In this document: positions 1 through 7,356 of the stretch, one piece after another | How positions within the stretch are numbered: position 1 is the first letter of the stretch | How the letters are laid out: each line of letters starts with the position of its first letter | Source: Actinomycetota bacterium | GTDB lineage: Bacteria; Actinomycetota; Actinomycetes; Actinomycetales; Microbacteriaceae | Reading direction: 5' to 3' | NCBI GenBank assembly: GCA_016870695.1 | Contig: VGAV01000016.1 | Span: 1-16,309 of the forward strand | Length of the DNA: 16,309 bases | Position numbers and translations under genes: made by a program | Notes under the pieces: model-generated | Databases searched by the model: none | What the model saw: the letters and a program-made list of their open reading frames with translations, nothing else | Told to the model about the DNA's origin: nothing

Positions 1-1
1 C

Positions 2-655
2 CTCGTGACCGGCGCTGCCCGCGCCGACAGCATCGCGGCGGGGATCGTCCCGCGCCTCCGCTCCGACGGGTGGGACGTCGTGACGAGCGATCTCGTCGAC
101 ACCGACTACCCGTGCGACCTGTCCGACCCCGACGCGCCGGGTGTTCTCGTGGACACGATCGTGCGGGAGCGCGGCATCCTGTCCGCCCTCGTCCTGAGCC
201 ACGCGCACGGTGTCGACGCGTCGATCCTCGACACCACGGCCGAGAGCTTCGACCGTCACATGGCGGTGAACGCCCGCGCCTCCCTCCTGCTCATCGCCGG
301 GTTCGTCCGGCAGATGGATGCCACCGGGGGTGCGGTCGTCGCCTTCACCAGCGACCACACGACGGGGAACCTGCCGTACGGCGCATCGAAAGGCGCCCTC
401 GACCGCATCGTCATCTCCGCGGCGCGGGAGTTCGCGGACCGCGGGCTGTCCGCGAACGTCGTGAACCCCGGGCCCATCGACACCGGGTGGATGGACGACG
501 AGACCCGGGCCCATCTCACCGCGTACCAACCATCGGGGCGTCTCGGCACCCCCCGCGACATCGCGGCACTCACCTCGTTCCTGCTATCGGAGGAGGGCCG
601 GTGGGTGACCGGTCAGCTGTTGTCGGCGGACGGCGGCTTCTCGATCCGCATCTGA
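2..655 (+). CDS. SDR-family oxidoreductase, 5'-truncated by window edge
   Basis: The frame is open from the first bases and enters directly at LVTGAAR, the first beta strand and glycine-rich loop of a Rossmann fold. The GTG at position 5 is therefore most likely an internal valine, and the true start lies a few codons upstream of the window. 217 residues are visible. The active-site YGASK (Tyr codon 377-379) and the NPGPIDTGWM segment are present. The Asn-Pro-Gly-Pro/DTGW pattern and the SIAAGI loop resemble a divergent SDR branch often annotated as 3-oxoacyl-ACP reductase. The usual Ser-to-Tyr distance of 13 is shortened to 9 (FTSDH...PYGASK), so the substrate loop is short. It probably reduces a carbonyl or oxidises an alcohol with NAD(P)H; the substrate cannot be read. 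A second SDR follows 96 bases downstream on the same strand. Confidence 0.85.
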   Translation, partial: LVTGAARADSIAAGIVPRLRSDGWDVVTSDLVDTDYPCDLSDPDAPGVLVDTIVRERGILSALVLSHAHGVDASILDTTAESFDRHMAVNARASLLLIAGFVRQMDATGGAVVAFTSDHTTGNLPYGASKGALDRIVISAAREFADRGLSANVVNPGPIDTGWMDDETRAHLTAYQPSGRLGTPRDIAALTSFLLSEEGRWVTGQLLSADGGFSIRI

Positions 656-751
656 CGGAATAGCCGGGCCGGCCGACCGGTTGTTCCATTCGCGCGCATG
701 CATGTCGCCGCGAGAGCCGTGGGGACGAGGCTGCGGGAGAGAAGTAACGAC

Positions 752-1504
752 ATGGCCAGGTTCGACAACAAGACAGCCCTCGTCACCGGAGGCGGCAGCG
801 GCATCGGAGCGGCGATCGCCCGGGAGCTCGCCGCGGAGGGGGCGTCGGTCGTCGTCACCGACATCAACCTGGAGGCCGCCACGGCAGTGGTCGAGCAGAT
901 CACGAGCGCCGGCGGGACCGCCGCGCCCTTCGCCCAGAACACGGCGAAGTGGGAGGACTCCGAGGCGGCCGTCCGCTTCGCGCAGGAGATGTACGGCGCC
1001 CTGCACCTCGCCGTCAACAACGCCGGCATCGGTGCCGCCCCTCAGAACATCGGCGACTACGACATCGCCGCCTGGGACCGCGTGCGCTCCGTCGACCTCG
1101 ACGGCGTCTTCTACGGTCTGCGCTTCCAGCTCCCCGCGATCGTCGAGGCCGGCGGCGGGGCCGTGGTCAACATGGCATCCGTCCTCGGATCCGTGGGCAT
1201 CGCGCAGAACGCGGCCTACGTCGCCAGCAAGCACGCGCTCGTGGGGCTGACCAAGGTCGCGGCCCTCGAGTACACCGCGAAGGGCGTCCGCACGAACGCG
1301 GTCGGCCCCGGCTTCATCGACACCCCGCTCGTCCGCTCGAGCCTCTCGCCCGAGGCCCTCACGCACCTCGAGAACGAGCACGCCGCCGGACGCCTCGGCA
1401 CCGACGCGGAGGTCGCGGCGCTGACGCTGTTCCTGCTGAGCGACGCGGCGTCGTTCATCTCGGGCAGCTACCACCTCGTCGACGGCGGCTACTCCGCCCA
1501 CTGA
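752..1504 (+). CDS. Classical SDR oxidoreductase (250 aa), probably NAD-dependent
   Basis: This is a complete classical short-chain dehydrogenase of typical length. The coenzyme loop TGGGSGIG is at residues 12-19. Asp37 closes the second beta strand, which usually favours NAD(H) over NADP(H). NNAG is at 89-92, and Ser143, Tyr156 and Lys160 form the catalytic set with the canonical 13-residue Ser-Tyr spacing. ATG 752 was chosen because GGGAGAGAAG lies just upstream (about 734-743) and the protein then begins at the normal MARFDNKTALVTGG position; an in-frame ATG at 698 would add an 18-residue Arg-rich extension with no family counterpart. The chain ends in the usual LVDGGYSAH. It may be co-transcribed with the upstream SDR and is followed by a strong hairpin terminator. 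Substrate unknown. Confidence 0.93.
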   Translation: MARFDNKTALVTGGGSGIGAAIARELAAEGASVVVTDINLEAATAVVEQITSAGGTAAPFAQNTAKWEDSEAAVRFAQEMYGALHLAVNNAGIGAAPQNIGDYDIAAWDRVRSVDLDGVFYGLRFQLPAIVEAGGGAVVNMASVLGSVGIAQNAAYVASKHALVGLTKVAALEYTAKGVRTNAVGPGFIDTPLVRSSLSPEALTHLENEHAAGRLGTDAEVAALTLFLLSDAASFISGSYHLVDGGYSAH

Positions 1505-1513
1505 GGAAGGGAC

Positions 1514-1546
1514 GGGGAGGGATGCCACCCCGGGGCATCCCTCCCC
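1514..1546 (+). terminator. Perfect 13-bp hairpin terminator after the second SDR
   Basis: Arms 1514-1526 and 1534-1546 are perfectly complementary over 13 bp around a 7-base loop, starting 10 bases after the SDR stop codon. No U-run follows, as is common for actinobacterial hairpin terminators. Each arm contains the GGATGCC/GGCATCC word that recurs across the window. Confidence 0.8.
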
Positions 1547-1570
1547 CTCGTCTGCGGCGGTGGCCGTTCC

Positions 1571-1630
1571 GCGGTGCCGGGAACAGGCGATGCGCCGGAC
1601 GCAGGCGTCTTCTGCGGGAATCGGCCTGTC
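1571..1630. repeat. Degenerate intergenic palindromic element, copy B
   Basis: The spacer carries GCGGTGC, GAACAGGC-GA, then TCGGCCTGT in the same order as the large hairpin at 7277-7321. The arms ACAGGC (1583-1588) and GCCTGT (1624-1629) can pair, but the stem is shorter and the loop longer than in the other copy. It may be a decayed member of a dispersed hairpin family. With two copies and imperfect similarity, this is tentative. Confidence 0.3.
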
Positions 1631-1642
1631 GTCGCGCCATCC

Positions 1643-1667
1643 CCTGTGCGGGTTCCCCCCGCACGGG
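1643..1667. repeat. Hairpin upstream of the resolvase-like gene
   Basis: Arms 1643-1652 and 1658-1667 pair over 10 positions (one G-U) around a 5-base loop. The hairpin lies about 57 bases before the start codon at 1724, so it could be a second terminator protecting that gene or part of its promoter or leader. No convincing -10/-35 pair was found nearby. Confidence 0.45.
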
Positions 1668-1723
1668 CCCCCGAGGGGGGCGCGCTCAGGAACCGTGCGG
1701 CAGAATGGGACGCGGAGGTTTCC

Positions 1724-2194
1724 ATGAGCGAATCGATCCCGACGATGCCGTCCCGCGCGGGCGACGCCGGGACCAGTCCGGTGCCTCTCCCCCACGCGGC
1801 GGCCGAGTGCCCGAAGTGCTTCACCGAGCTGCTGAGCGACCGCGACTTCTGGCGGGCGCGCCCCTCCGGTTCCCGTCTGGTCGGCCTGGTCGTCTCGCGG
1901 CCCGGCATGCCGTCCGTCGTGGAGCAGCGCGACGACCTGACGCGGTTCGGCGTGCCGATCGAGGGGTTCCGGCATCCCGCCCCCGAAACGCTCGAGGGAT
2001 GGGCCGCACGACTGGCCCGCTTCTTCGGCACGCTCACCCGCGGCGACGTGCTCGTCGTGTCGAGCGTGCACGCGCTCGGGCTCACCCGTGAGGACGAGAC
2101 GCGCGCCGTGGCCGAGCTGCGTCAGCGCGGGGTGATGGTGAAGGTGCTCTCGCACGGCGACCGCCACCTGCACGACGCGACGATCCCCCACTGA
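1724..2194 (+). CDS. Small protein with a degenerate serine-recombinase N-terminal fold
   Basis: 156 residues, started at ATG 1724 behind GGAGG (1714-1718, 5-base spacing). Residues 51-143 follow the resolvase catalytic-domain layout. RLVGLVVSRPG (51-61) sits where GYxRVS occurs, EQRDDLTRFGV (67-77) matches the QRxxLxxxG helix, and GDVLVVSSVHALGLTRED (107-124) matches GDxLxVxKLDRLGRxxxD. The following ELRQRGVMVKVL matches the next helix and strand. Ser58 occupies the nucleophile position, but the family's catalytic arginines (RVS, and the two in LDRLGR) are Val, Ala and Leu here. There is no DNA-binding helix-turn-helix after the domain. A 50-residue N-terminal extension carries CPKC (29-32). 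It is probably a non-catalytic relative; true function unknown. The assignment rests on pattern alignment by eye. Confidence 0.75.
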   Translation: MSESIPTMPSRAGDAGTSPVPLPHAAAECPKCFTELLSDRDFWRARPSGSRLVGLVVSRPGMPSVVEQRDDLTRFGVPIEGFRHPAPETLEGWAARLARFFGTLTRGDVLVVSSVHALGLTREDETRAVAELRQRGVMVKVLSHGDRHLHDATIPH

Positions 2195-2233
2195 GACGGG
2201 GTCGCGCCGGTCGGCGGACCGCCGGCCCGTCTC
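2193..2233. terminator. Bidirectional terminator between convergent genes
   Basis: GAGACGGG (2193-2200) pairs with CCCGTCTC (2226-2233), and the interior can fold further through GGCG/CGCC near 2213-2223. The outer stem begins within the stop codon of the resolvase-like gene. The hairpin fills the 51-base gap before the 3' end of the UvrA-like gene on the opposite strand, so it can serve both transcripts. Confidence 0.65.
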
Positions 2234-2245
2234 CCCGGCCCGCGG

Positions 2246-4597
2246 TCAGGCGCCGACGTAGCGGGCCAGGTGCTCCCCCGTCAGCGTCGAGCGCGCAGCC
2301 ACGAGGTCGGCAGGCGTCCCCTCGAATACGACGGTGCCGCCGTCGTGCCCCGCGCCCGGGCCGAGGTCGATGATCCAGTCCGCGTGCGCCATGACCGCCT
2401 GGTGGTGCTCGATGACGACCACCGTGTTGCCCGCGTCGACGAGGCGGTCGAGCAGATCGAGCAGGTTGTCGACGTCCGCCAGGTGCAGCCCGGTGGTCGG
2501 CTCGTCCAGGACGTAGACCGCGCCGCTCTTGGCCATCGAGATCGCCAGCTTGAGCCGCTGTCGCTCGCCGCCGGACAGCGTGTTCAGCGACTGCCCGAGC
2601 GTGATGTACCCGAGGCCGACGTCCTTCAGGCGGCCGAGCACCGCGACGGCAGGACCGGTGGTCAGGAAGTCTGCCGCCTCGGCCACCGACATCGCCAGCA
2701 CCTCGGAGATGTTCCTGCCGTTCAGCGTGTACTCCAGCACGTCGTCGTCGAAGCCCGTCCCCCCGCACAGCTCGCACACGGTCTCGACGGTGGACTGGAA
2801 GCCGAGCTCCGTCACGATGACGCCGAGGCCCTTGCAGGCGACGCACGCGCCCTCGGAATTCGCGCTGAACAGCGCCGGCTTGACGCCGTTCGCCTTGGCG
2901 AAGGCGGAGCGGACCGCGTCGAGGATGCCCGTGTAGGTCGCCGGGCTGCTGCGCCGGGATCCCTTGATGACGGACTGGTCCACCACGACGACGTCGTCGA
3001 AGGCCGGGAGGTTGCCGTGGATCAGCGACGACTTGCCGGAGCCGGCGACCCCCGTCACGACGGTGAGCACGCCGCGCGGGACGTCGACGTCGACCCCGCG
3101 TAGGTTGTGCTGCCGCGCGTCGCGGATGGGCATGGCGCCGGCCGCGGACCGGACCGTGGGCTTGAGCTGCGCCCGGTGATCGAGGAAGCGGCCCGTGAGC
3201 GTGTCGGACCTCCGCAGTCCGGCCACGTCGCCCTCGTACTGCACGGTGCCGCCGTCCCGGCCCGCGCGCGGGCCGAGGTCCACGACGTGATCGGCGATTT
3301 CGATCACCTCGGGCTTGTGCTCGACGACGAGGACGGTGTTCCCCTTGTCGCGCAGCTGCTCCAGCGTCTCGTTCATCCGCTGGATGTCGTGCGGGTGCAG
3401 CCCCGCCGTCGGCTCGTCGAAGACGTACGTGATGTCGCTGAGACTCGACCCGAGGTGGCGGATCATCTTCGTGCGCTGGGCCTCGCCGCCCGACAGCGTG
3501 CCGCTCGCCCGGTCGAGGGAGAGGTATCCGAGGCCGATGTGGACGAAGGCATCCAGAGTCTGGCTCAACCCCTGCACGAGGGGGGCGACGGACGGGTCCT
3601 CGATGGTGCGCACCCACGCCGCGAGGTCGGTGATCTGCATGGCGGCCGCGTCGGCGATGTTCACGCCCGCGATGCGCGACGAGCGCGCGCCCTCGTTCAG
3701 GCGGGTGCCCGCGCACGCGGGGCAGGCGACGAACGTCACCGCGCGGTCGACGAAGGCGCGGATGTGCGGCTGCAGCGCGTCGCGGTCCTTCTGCAGCATG
3801 CTCTTGGTGATCTTGGGGACGAGACCCTCGTAGGTCATGTTGGTGCTGGCGATCCGCACCTTCGTCTGCTCCTTGTAGAGGAAGTCGTGACGTTCCTGCT
3901 CGGTGAAGTCCTGGATGGGCTTGTCGCCGTCGAAGAATCCGGACTCGCTGAAGACGCGGACCATCCACCCGTCGGCGGTGTACCCCGGCACCGAGATCGC
4001 GCCCGCGTTGAGCGACAGCGACTTATCGAACAACTGGTCGAGGTCGATGTCGCTGACCTGCCCGAGCCCTTCGCAGTCGGGGCACATGCCGCCGGTGATC
4101 TCGAACGACCGGCGCTCCTTCTGTCCCTTGCGCGCGCCGGTCTTGATCACGACGGCGCCCGCGCCGGAGATGGACGGGACGTTGAACGAGAACGCCTGGG
4201 ACGAGCCGACGTGCGGCTGGCCGATGCGGCTGAAGAGCACCCGCAGCATCGCGTGGACGTCGGTGGCCGTCCCAACCGTCGACCGGGCGTTGGCGGCCAT
4301 CCGCTCCTGATCGACGCGGATGGTCGCGCTGAGGTTCTCGAGCGCATCCACGTCCGGCCGGGACAGCTGTCCCATGAACTGCTGCACGAACGTCGGGTAC
4401 GTCTCGTTGATGAGACGCTGCGACTCCGCGGCGATGGTGCCGAAGACGAGCGACGACTTGCCGGAGCCCGAGACGCCCGTGAAGACCGTCAGCCGCCGTT
4501 TCGGCACGTCGAGGTCGACGTTCTTCAGGTTGTTCTCGCGGGCGCCGCGGACGCGGATGACGTCGTGCGCGTCGGCAGCGGGATTCTCATCGACCAT
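2246..4597 (-). CDS. UvrA-like ABC ATPase, short form lacking most of the UvrB-binding region (783 aa)
   Basis: A tandem ABC-ATPase of the UvrA family. First half: Walker [10 protein letters not shown] 41-49, CPDC 172-175, CPAC 292-295, signature LSGGEAQR 368-375, Walker B YVFDEP 391-396. Second half: Walker [10 protein letters not shown] 516-524, zinc finger C585-x2-C588-x19-C608-x2-C611, signature LSGGERQR 674-681, Walker B YVLDEP 695-700. Housekeeping UvrA is about 940-970 residues. Here the interval between the first Walker A and the first CxxC is about 80 residues shorter, which is where UvrA binds UvrB, so this is probably a UvrA2/DrrC-type paralogue rather than the repair-complex UvrA. 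Such paralogues are linked to tolerance of DNA-binding drugs and damage. ATG 4597 has GAGGAG 5-6 bases upstream. It is a single gene convergent with the resolvase-like gene. Confidence 0.93.
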   Translation of the reverse strand: MVDENPAADAHDVIRVRGARENNLKNVDLDVPKRRLTVFTGVSGSGKSSLVFGTIAAESQRLINETYPTFVQQFMGQLSRPDVDALENLSATIRVDQERMAANARSTVGTATDVHAMLRVLFSRIGQPHVGSSQAFSFNVPSISGAGAVVIKTGARKGQKERRSFEITGGMCPDCEGLGQVSDIDLDQLFDKSLSLNAGAISVPGYTADGWMVRVFSESGFFDGDKPIQDFTEQERHDFLYKEQTKVRIASTNMTYEGLVPKITKSMLQKDRDALQPHIRAFVDRAVTFVACPACAGTRLNEGARSSRIAGVNIADAAAMQITDLAAWVRTIEDPSVAPLVQGLSQTLDAFVHIGLGYLSLDRASGTLSGGEAQRTKMIRHLGSSLSDITYVFDEPTAGLHPHDIQRMNETLEQLRDKGNTVLVVEHKPEVIEIADHVVDLGPRAGRDGGTVQYEGDVAGLRRSDTLTGRFLDHRAQLKPTVRSAAGAMPIRDARQHNLRGVDVDVPRGVLTVVTGVAGSGKSSLIHGNLPAFDDVVVVDQSVIKGSRRSSPATYTGILDAVRSAFAKANGVKPALFSANSEGACVACKGLGVIVTELGFQSTVETVCELCGGTGFDDDVLEYTLNGRNISEVLAMSVAEAADFLTTGPAVAVLGRLKDVGLGYITLGQSLNTLSGGERQRLKLAISMAKSGAVYVLDEPTTGLHLADVDNLLDLLDRLVDAGNTVVVIEHHQAVMAHADWIIDLGPGAGHDGGTVVFEGTPADLVAARSTLTGEHLARYVGA

Positions 4598-4749
4598 GCG
4601 GGCTCCTCGGGTGGACCGCCCCCAGTGTGGCCCAGGCCCCCGACATCCGCGATGCCCGTTCGCGCAGCGGTCGGCCGCTTCGCGACGTGGGCCCGGCCGT
4701 CGGAGCCACGTCCGACCAGCCGTGGCCGCGACCGTCGTGCGGAGATGGC

Positions 4750-4794
4750 AGGCGACACGCCGCGGCGGGACGTGGCGGAACCGGCGTGTCGCCT
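4750..4794. repeat. Perfect 13-bp inverted repeat upstream of the UvrA-like gene
   Basis: Arms 4750-4762 (AGGCGACACGCCG) and 4782-4794 (CGGCGTGTCGCCT) are exactly complementary, separated by 19 bases. It lies about 150 bases upstream of the UvrA-like start and 37 bases beyond the helicase terminator in the direction of transcription. It could be a second terminator, a leader hairpin or a two-site operator; the sequence alone does not decide. Confidence 0.6.
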
Positions 4795-4830
4795 CTCACC
4801 TCCGCAGCACGGCCCCGCGGCCGGAGACGA

Positions 4831-4862
4831 CGATGCCCCGCACCGGAGGGTGCGGGGCATCG
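4831..4862 (-). terminator. 14-bp hairpin terminator of the DEAD-box helicase gene
   Basis: Arms 4831-4844 and 4849-4862 pair perfectly over 14 bp around a GGAG/CTCC tetraloop. The hairpin begins 13 bases after the helicase stop codon (minus strand). It is the strongest terminator-like structure in the window and separates the helicase from the UvrA-like gene downstream. Confidence 0.85.
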
Positions 4863-4875
4863 AGGAGAGGAAGGG

Positions 4876-6444
4876 TCAGCCCTGGGCGCGGCGGTTCGTG
4901 CGCGCGTTCCGTGCGGCGCCGACGACCATCCCGGTGGTGGGGCTCCCGGATGCCGTGCGGCCCGAGCCCTGCGACCGGGTCGAGCCGGCGCCGGCGCGCT
5001 GTGCGCCACCCGCGCCCTGTCCGCGACCGGCACCCGACCGCTGGCCGCTGCGACCGCCGGCCGCCGTGGCGGCGGGACGCTGACCGGCCGTCTCGCCCGC
5101 GGCACCGCCGCCGCGACCACCGCGACGGCGACGGCCGCCGCCCTCGGTCGCGGTTCCGCGCGCGGACGCGTCCGAGGCGCCCTCGCCGCGGGCGGCGCGC
5201 TTGCGCTGGGCGTTGGCGCCCTGCGAACGGCCGCCGCCCTGCTGCACGGCGACGACGGGCTCCGGCTTGACGTAGGGGGCGACCTCACCGACGAGCGCGA
5301 CGACCTCGGGCGAGGTCGGGGTCACGGGGGTCGGCGTCGCCGAGATCTTGGCCTTGCGCAGGATGTCGAGGGTGTCACGGCGCTGCTCGGACAGCATGAT
5401 CGTCACCACGTCGCCGGCCGAGCCCGCGCGGGCGGTACGGCCGGAGCGGTGCAGGTACGCCTTGTGCTCGACGGGCGGGTCGACGTGGACGACCAACTCG
5501 ACGCCGTCGACGTGCACGCCGCGGGCGGCGACGTCGGTCGCGACGAGCACCTTGGCGCGGCCGTCGCCGAAGGCGGCGAGGTTGCGGTCGCGCTGCGGCT
5601 GCGACAGGTTGCCGTGCAGATCCACGGACGGGATGCCGGCAGCGGTGAGCGACTTGGCCAGCTTCTTCGCCTGGTGCTTGGTGCGCATGAACAGGATGCG
5701 ACGGGCGGTGCCCGACGCCAGGGTCTGAACAAGCTCCTTCTTGGCATCCGCGTCGACGGGGACGAAGACGTGGTGCGTCATCGCCGCGACGTGGGAGTGC
5801 GCCTCGTCGACCGAGTGGAGCACCTCGTTGCGCAGGAATCGCTTGACGAGCTTGTCCACACCGTTGTCGAGCGTCGCCGAGAAGAGCAGGCGCTGACCGT
5901 CGGCGGGCGTGCGGGCCAGCAGGCGGGTGACGCCGGGCAGGAAGCCCAGGTCCGCCATGTGGTCGGCCTCGTCCAGCACGGTGATCTCGACGTCGTCGAG
6001 GCTCGCGAAGCCCTGGCCGATGAGGTCCTCCAGGCGGCCGGGGCACGCGACGAGGATGTCGACGCCGGCGTTCAGCGCATCGACCTGACGCTTCTGGTTG
6101 ACGCCGCCGTAGACGGTCGTGGTCGTCAGCGAGAAGGCGTCGGCGAGCGGCTGGATGACCGCGTCGATCTGGTTCGCCAGCTCGCGGGTCGGGGCCAGCA
6201 CGAGAGCGCGGGGACGACGACCGCGACGACGGTCGGTCTTCGCCGCGAGACGCGCGACGAGGGGGAGCGAGAACGCGAGGGTCTTGCCGGAGCCGGTCTT
6301 GCCGCGGCCGAGCACATCGCGCCCGGCGAGCGTGTCGGGAAGGGTGTCGGCCTGGATCGGGAACGGCGCGGGCTTGGCCTGCGCGGTGAGCACGTCGACC
6401 AGGGGCGCGGGCACGCCGAGGTCGGTGAAGGTCTGGGACGTCAT
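4876..6444 (-). CDS. DEAD-box RNA helicase with Ala/Gly/Arg-rich tail (522 aa)
   Basis: ATP-dependent RNA helicase with all core motifs. The Q-motif region has Phe6 and Gln31. Motif I GKTGSGKT is at 48-55, Ia PTRELA 85-90, CPGR 134-137 (usually TPGR), DEAD 158-161, SAT 189-191, and motif VI HRSGRTARAG 332-341. Residues 400-522 form a low-complexity Gly/Ala/Arg/Gln tail with RRRRGGRGGG-like stretches, typical of disordered RNA-binding extensions in actinobacterial RhlE/DeaD-like helicases. ATG 6444 was chosen because GCAGGAGA lies 5-6 bases upstream and the protein starts at MTSQTFTDLG, the normal family start; the open frame extends 35 codons further but reads Arg/Ala-rich nonsense. Likely roles are ribosome assembly and mRNA unwinding in the cold. 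A structured leader of about 160 bases precedes it. Confidence 0.95.
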   Translation of the reverse strand: MTSQTFTDLGVPAPLVDVLTAQAKPAPFPIQADTLPDTLAGRDVLGRGKTGSGKTLAFSLPLVARLAAKTDRRRGRRPRALVLAPTRELANQIDAVIQPLADAFSLTTTTVYGGVNQKRQVDALNAGVDILVACPGRLEDLIGQGFASLDDVEITVLDEADHMADLGFLPGVTRLLARTPADGQRLLFSATLDNGVDKLVKRFLRNEVLHSVDEAHSHVAAMTHHVFVPVDADAKKELVQTLASGTARRILFMRTKHQAKKLAKSLTAAGIPSVDLHGNLSQPQRDRNLAAFGDGRAKVLVATDVAARGVHVDGVELVVHVDPPVEHKAYLHRSGRTARAGSAGDVVTIMLSEQRRDTLDILRKAKISATPTPVTPTSPEVVALVGEVAPYVKPEPVVAVQQGGGRSQGANAQRKRAARGEGASDASARGTATEGGGRRRRGGRGGGAAGETAGQRPAATAAGGRSGQRSGAGRGQGAGGAQRAGAGSTRSQGSGRTASGSPTTGMVVGAARNARTNRRAQG

Positions 6445-6550
6445 GAAGTCTCCTGCCGCGCGCGAGGACGCGGCGGTTCGGGATGCCGCGATGCTGCGGC
6501 TGCAAGGGCGAAGGCGCCGGGCGGCGCATCCGTTCGCCGTGAAGGTCAAA

Positions 6551-6602
6551 GGCCCACGCAGAGGGGGCCGGTGCGTTCGACGACGCGAGGAGCGAAAGCT
6601 CC
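6551..6602 (-). promoter_or_regulatory. Structured 5' leader of the helicase mRNA
   Basis: Read on the minus strand, GGAGC-TTTC-GCTCC (6602-6589) forms a 5-bp stem with a 4-base loop, and GGCCC/GGGCC (6569-6551) forms a second stem with a 9-base loop. If transcription starts near 6602-6603, as the promoter below predicts, the first hairpin is at the very 5' end of the mRNA. The leader to the start codon is about 160 bases, long for this compact region. Confidence 0.4.
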
Positions 6603-6609
6603 GTAGATC

Positions 6610-6639
6610 AGTCTAACGGGTGGGCGCGGGATTCATTCC
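6610..6639 (-). promoter_or_regulatory. Candidate promoter of the helicase gene
   Basis: The minus strand carries TTAGACT with a TANNNT -10 at 6615-6610. Overlapping it is GGAAT (6639-6635), 17 bases, then GTT (6617-6615), close to the GGAAT-N18-GTT consensus of stress sigma factors of the SigR/SigH type. Either reading predicts a start near 6602-6603. No good vegetative -35 is seen. A 12-bp palindrome TCCCCCGGGGGA (6637-6648) abuts it. Confidence 0.35.
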
Positions 6640-6659
6640 CCCGGGGGAGGCACGGCGGC

Positions 6660-7232
6660 TCAGGCGGCGGCGCGCCAGCACCCGGTGACGTGGTCGTCGA
6701 CCATCCCCGAGGACTGCATCAGCGCGTACATGGTGGTCGGACCGACGAAGCGGAAGCCGCGGCGCCGCAGCTCCGTGCTCATCGCCGTGGACTCGGGGGT
6801 GACGGCCGGCATCTCGGCGAAGGTCGCCGGCGACCGGTGCGCGGCGGGCGCGAAGGACCACAGCAGCCCGTCGAGCTCACCGTCGGCCATGCCCGCGACG
6901 ATGGCGGCATTGGCGATCACGGCCTCGATCTTTCCGCGGTGGCGGATGATGCCGGCATCCTGGAGCATCCGCTCCACGTCATCGGGACCGAAGGCGGCCA
7001 CCGTCGCCGGTTCGAAGCCGCCGAAGACCTCGCGGAACCGCGGGCGCTTCCGCAGGATGGTGATCCAGGAGAGCCCGGCCTGGAAGCCCTCGAGGCTCAT
7101 CTTCTCGAACAGCGGGCGGTCGCCGCGCAGCGTCGTGCCCCACTCCTCGTCGTGGTAGCGCTGGTACTCGGCGTCGTCGCCGGCCCAGGCGCAGCGGGCG
7201 GTGCCGTCGGAGCCGATGCGGACGTCGCTCAT
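6660..7232 (-). CDS. tag: DNA-3-methyladenine glycosylase I
   Basis: 190 residues, the normal length of Tag. This base-excision-repair enzyme removes N3-methyladenine from alkylated DNA. The zinc-snap ligands are all present with family spacing: Cys14 and His27 (13 apart, as Cys4/His17 in E. coli) and His181-x3-Cys185 at the C terminus (as His175/Cys179). The active-site block LEGFQAGLSWITILRKR begins at residue 47, with Glu48 at the position of E. coli Glu38. YHDEEWG (26-32) is also characteristic. No convincing Shine-Dalgarno sequence precedes ATG 7232. Instead TAGCCT ends 6 bases before it, so the mRNA may be leaderless. The gene is insulated from the upstream acyl-CoA oxidase gene by a large hairpin. 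Confidence 0.96.
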   Translation of the reverse strand: MSDVRIGSDGTARCAWAGDDAEYQRYHDEEWGTTLRGDRPLFEKMSLEGFQAGLSWITILRKRPRFREVFGGFEPATVAAFGPDDVERMLQDAGIIRHRGKIEAVIANAAIVAGMADGELDGLLWSFAPAAHRSPATFAEMPAVTPESTAMSTELRRRGFRFVGPTTMYALMQSSGMVDDHVTGCWRAAA

Positions 7233-7238
7233 CCGCCC

Positions 7239-7244
7239 AGGCTA
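7239..7244 (-). promoter_or_regulatory. Candidate -10 box of leaderless tag
   Basis: TAGCCT on the minus strand fits TANNNT and is separated from the ATG by exactly 6 bases (GGGCGG). That places the expected transcription start on or next to the A of the start codon. No clear -35 element is visible. Confidence 0.4.
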
Positions 7245-7272
7245 CGGGCCACCCCTCTCCTCCGACGACGGA

Positions 7273-7337
7273 GCAGGCGGTGCACCGAGAACAGGCCGAC
7301 GCGCTGGGCATCGGCCTGTTCCGAACGCACCGCCTGT
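7273..7337 (-). terminator. Large two-tier hairpin terminator after the acyl-CoA oxidase gene
   Basis: The inner stem GAACAGGCCGA (7289-7299) pairs with TCGGCCTGTTC (7311-7321), 11 bp perfect. The outer stem 7274-7283 pairs with 7327-7336, 10 bp perfect plus a G-U pair, with a symmetric 5-base internal loop between the tiers. It begins 19 bases after the oxidase stop codon (minus strand) and ends about 30 bases before the tag promoter. Confidence 0.8.
7277..7321. repeat. Intergenic palindromic element, copy A
   Basis: This is the inner part of the oxidase terminator. It shares the ordered words GCGGTGC, GAACAGGC, GA-GCGC and ATCGGCCTGT with the spacer at 1571-1630. It may represent a dispersed hairpin family in this genome; evidence is limited to two copies. 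Confidence 0.3.
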
Positions 7338-7356
7338 CCTGACGGCGTGGGCGCGC

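Noticed and set aside
1724..2194. Active transposon resolvase or integrase
   Set aside because: The catalytic arginines and DNA-binding domain are missing, and no terminal repeats, transposase or target-site duplication are visible around it.
4598..4875. A small gene in the spacer between the UvrA-like and helicase genes
   Set aside because: No frame has a start with a ribosome site and sensible composition. The spacer is filled by a terminator, a perfect inverted repeat and presumably the promoter.
3107..5083. A 658-codon plus-strand frame opposite the UvrA-like gene
   Set aside because: Antisense to both ABC modules. The residues are a codon shadow and the frame runs through the helicase terminator into the helicase gene.
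6445..6549. A 35-residue N-terminal extension of the DEAD-box helicase
   Set aside because: Arg/Ala/Ser-rich and not family-like. A good ribosome site sits directly before ATG 6444, and the region is better explained as an mRNA leader.
6637..6648. TCCCCCGGGGGA palindrome as the tag terminator
   Set aside because: A 12-bp palindrome with no loop folds into only about 4 bp of stem, so it is a weak terminator. It may instead be part of the helicase promoter region.
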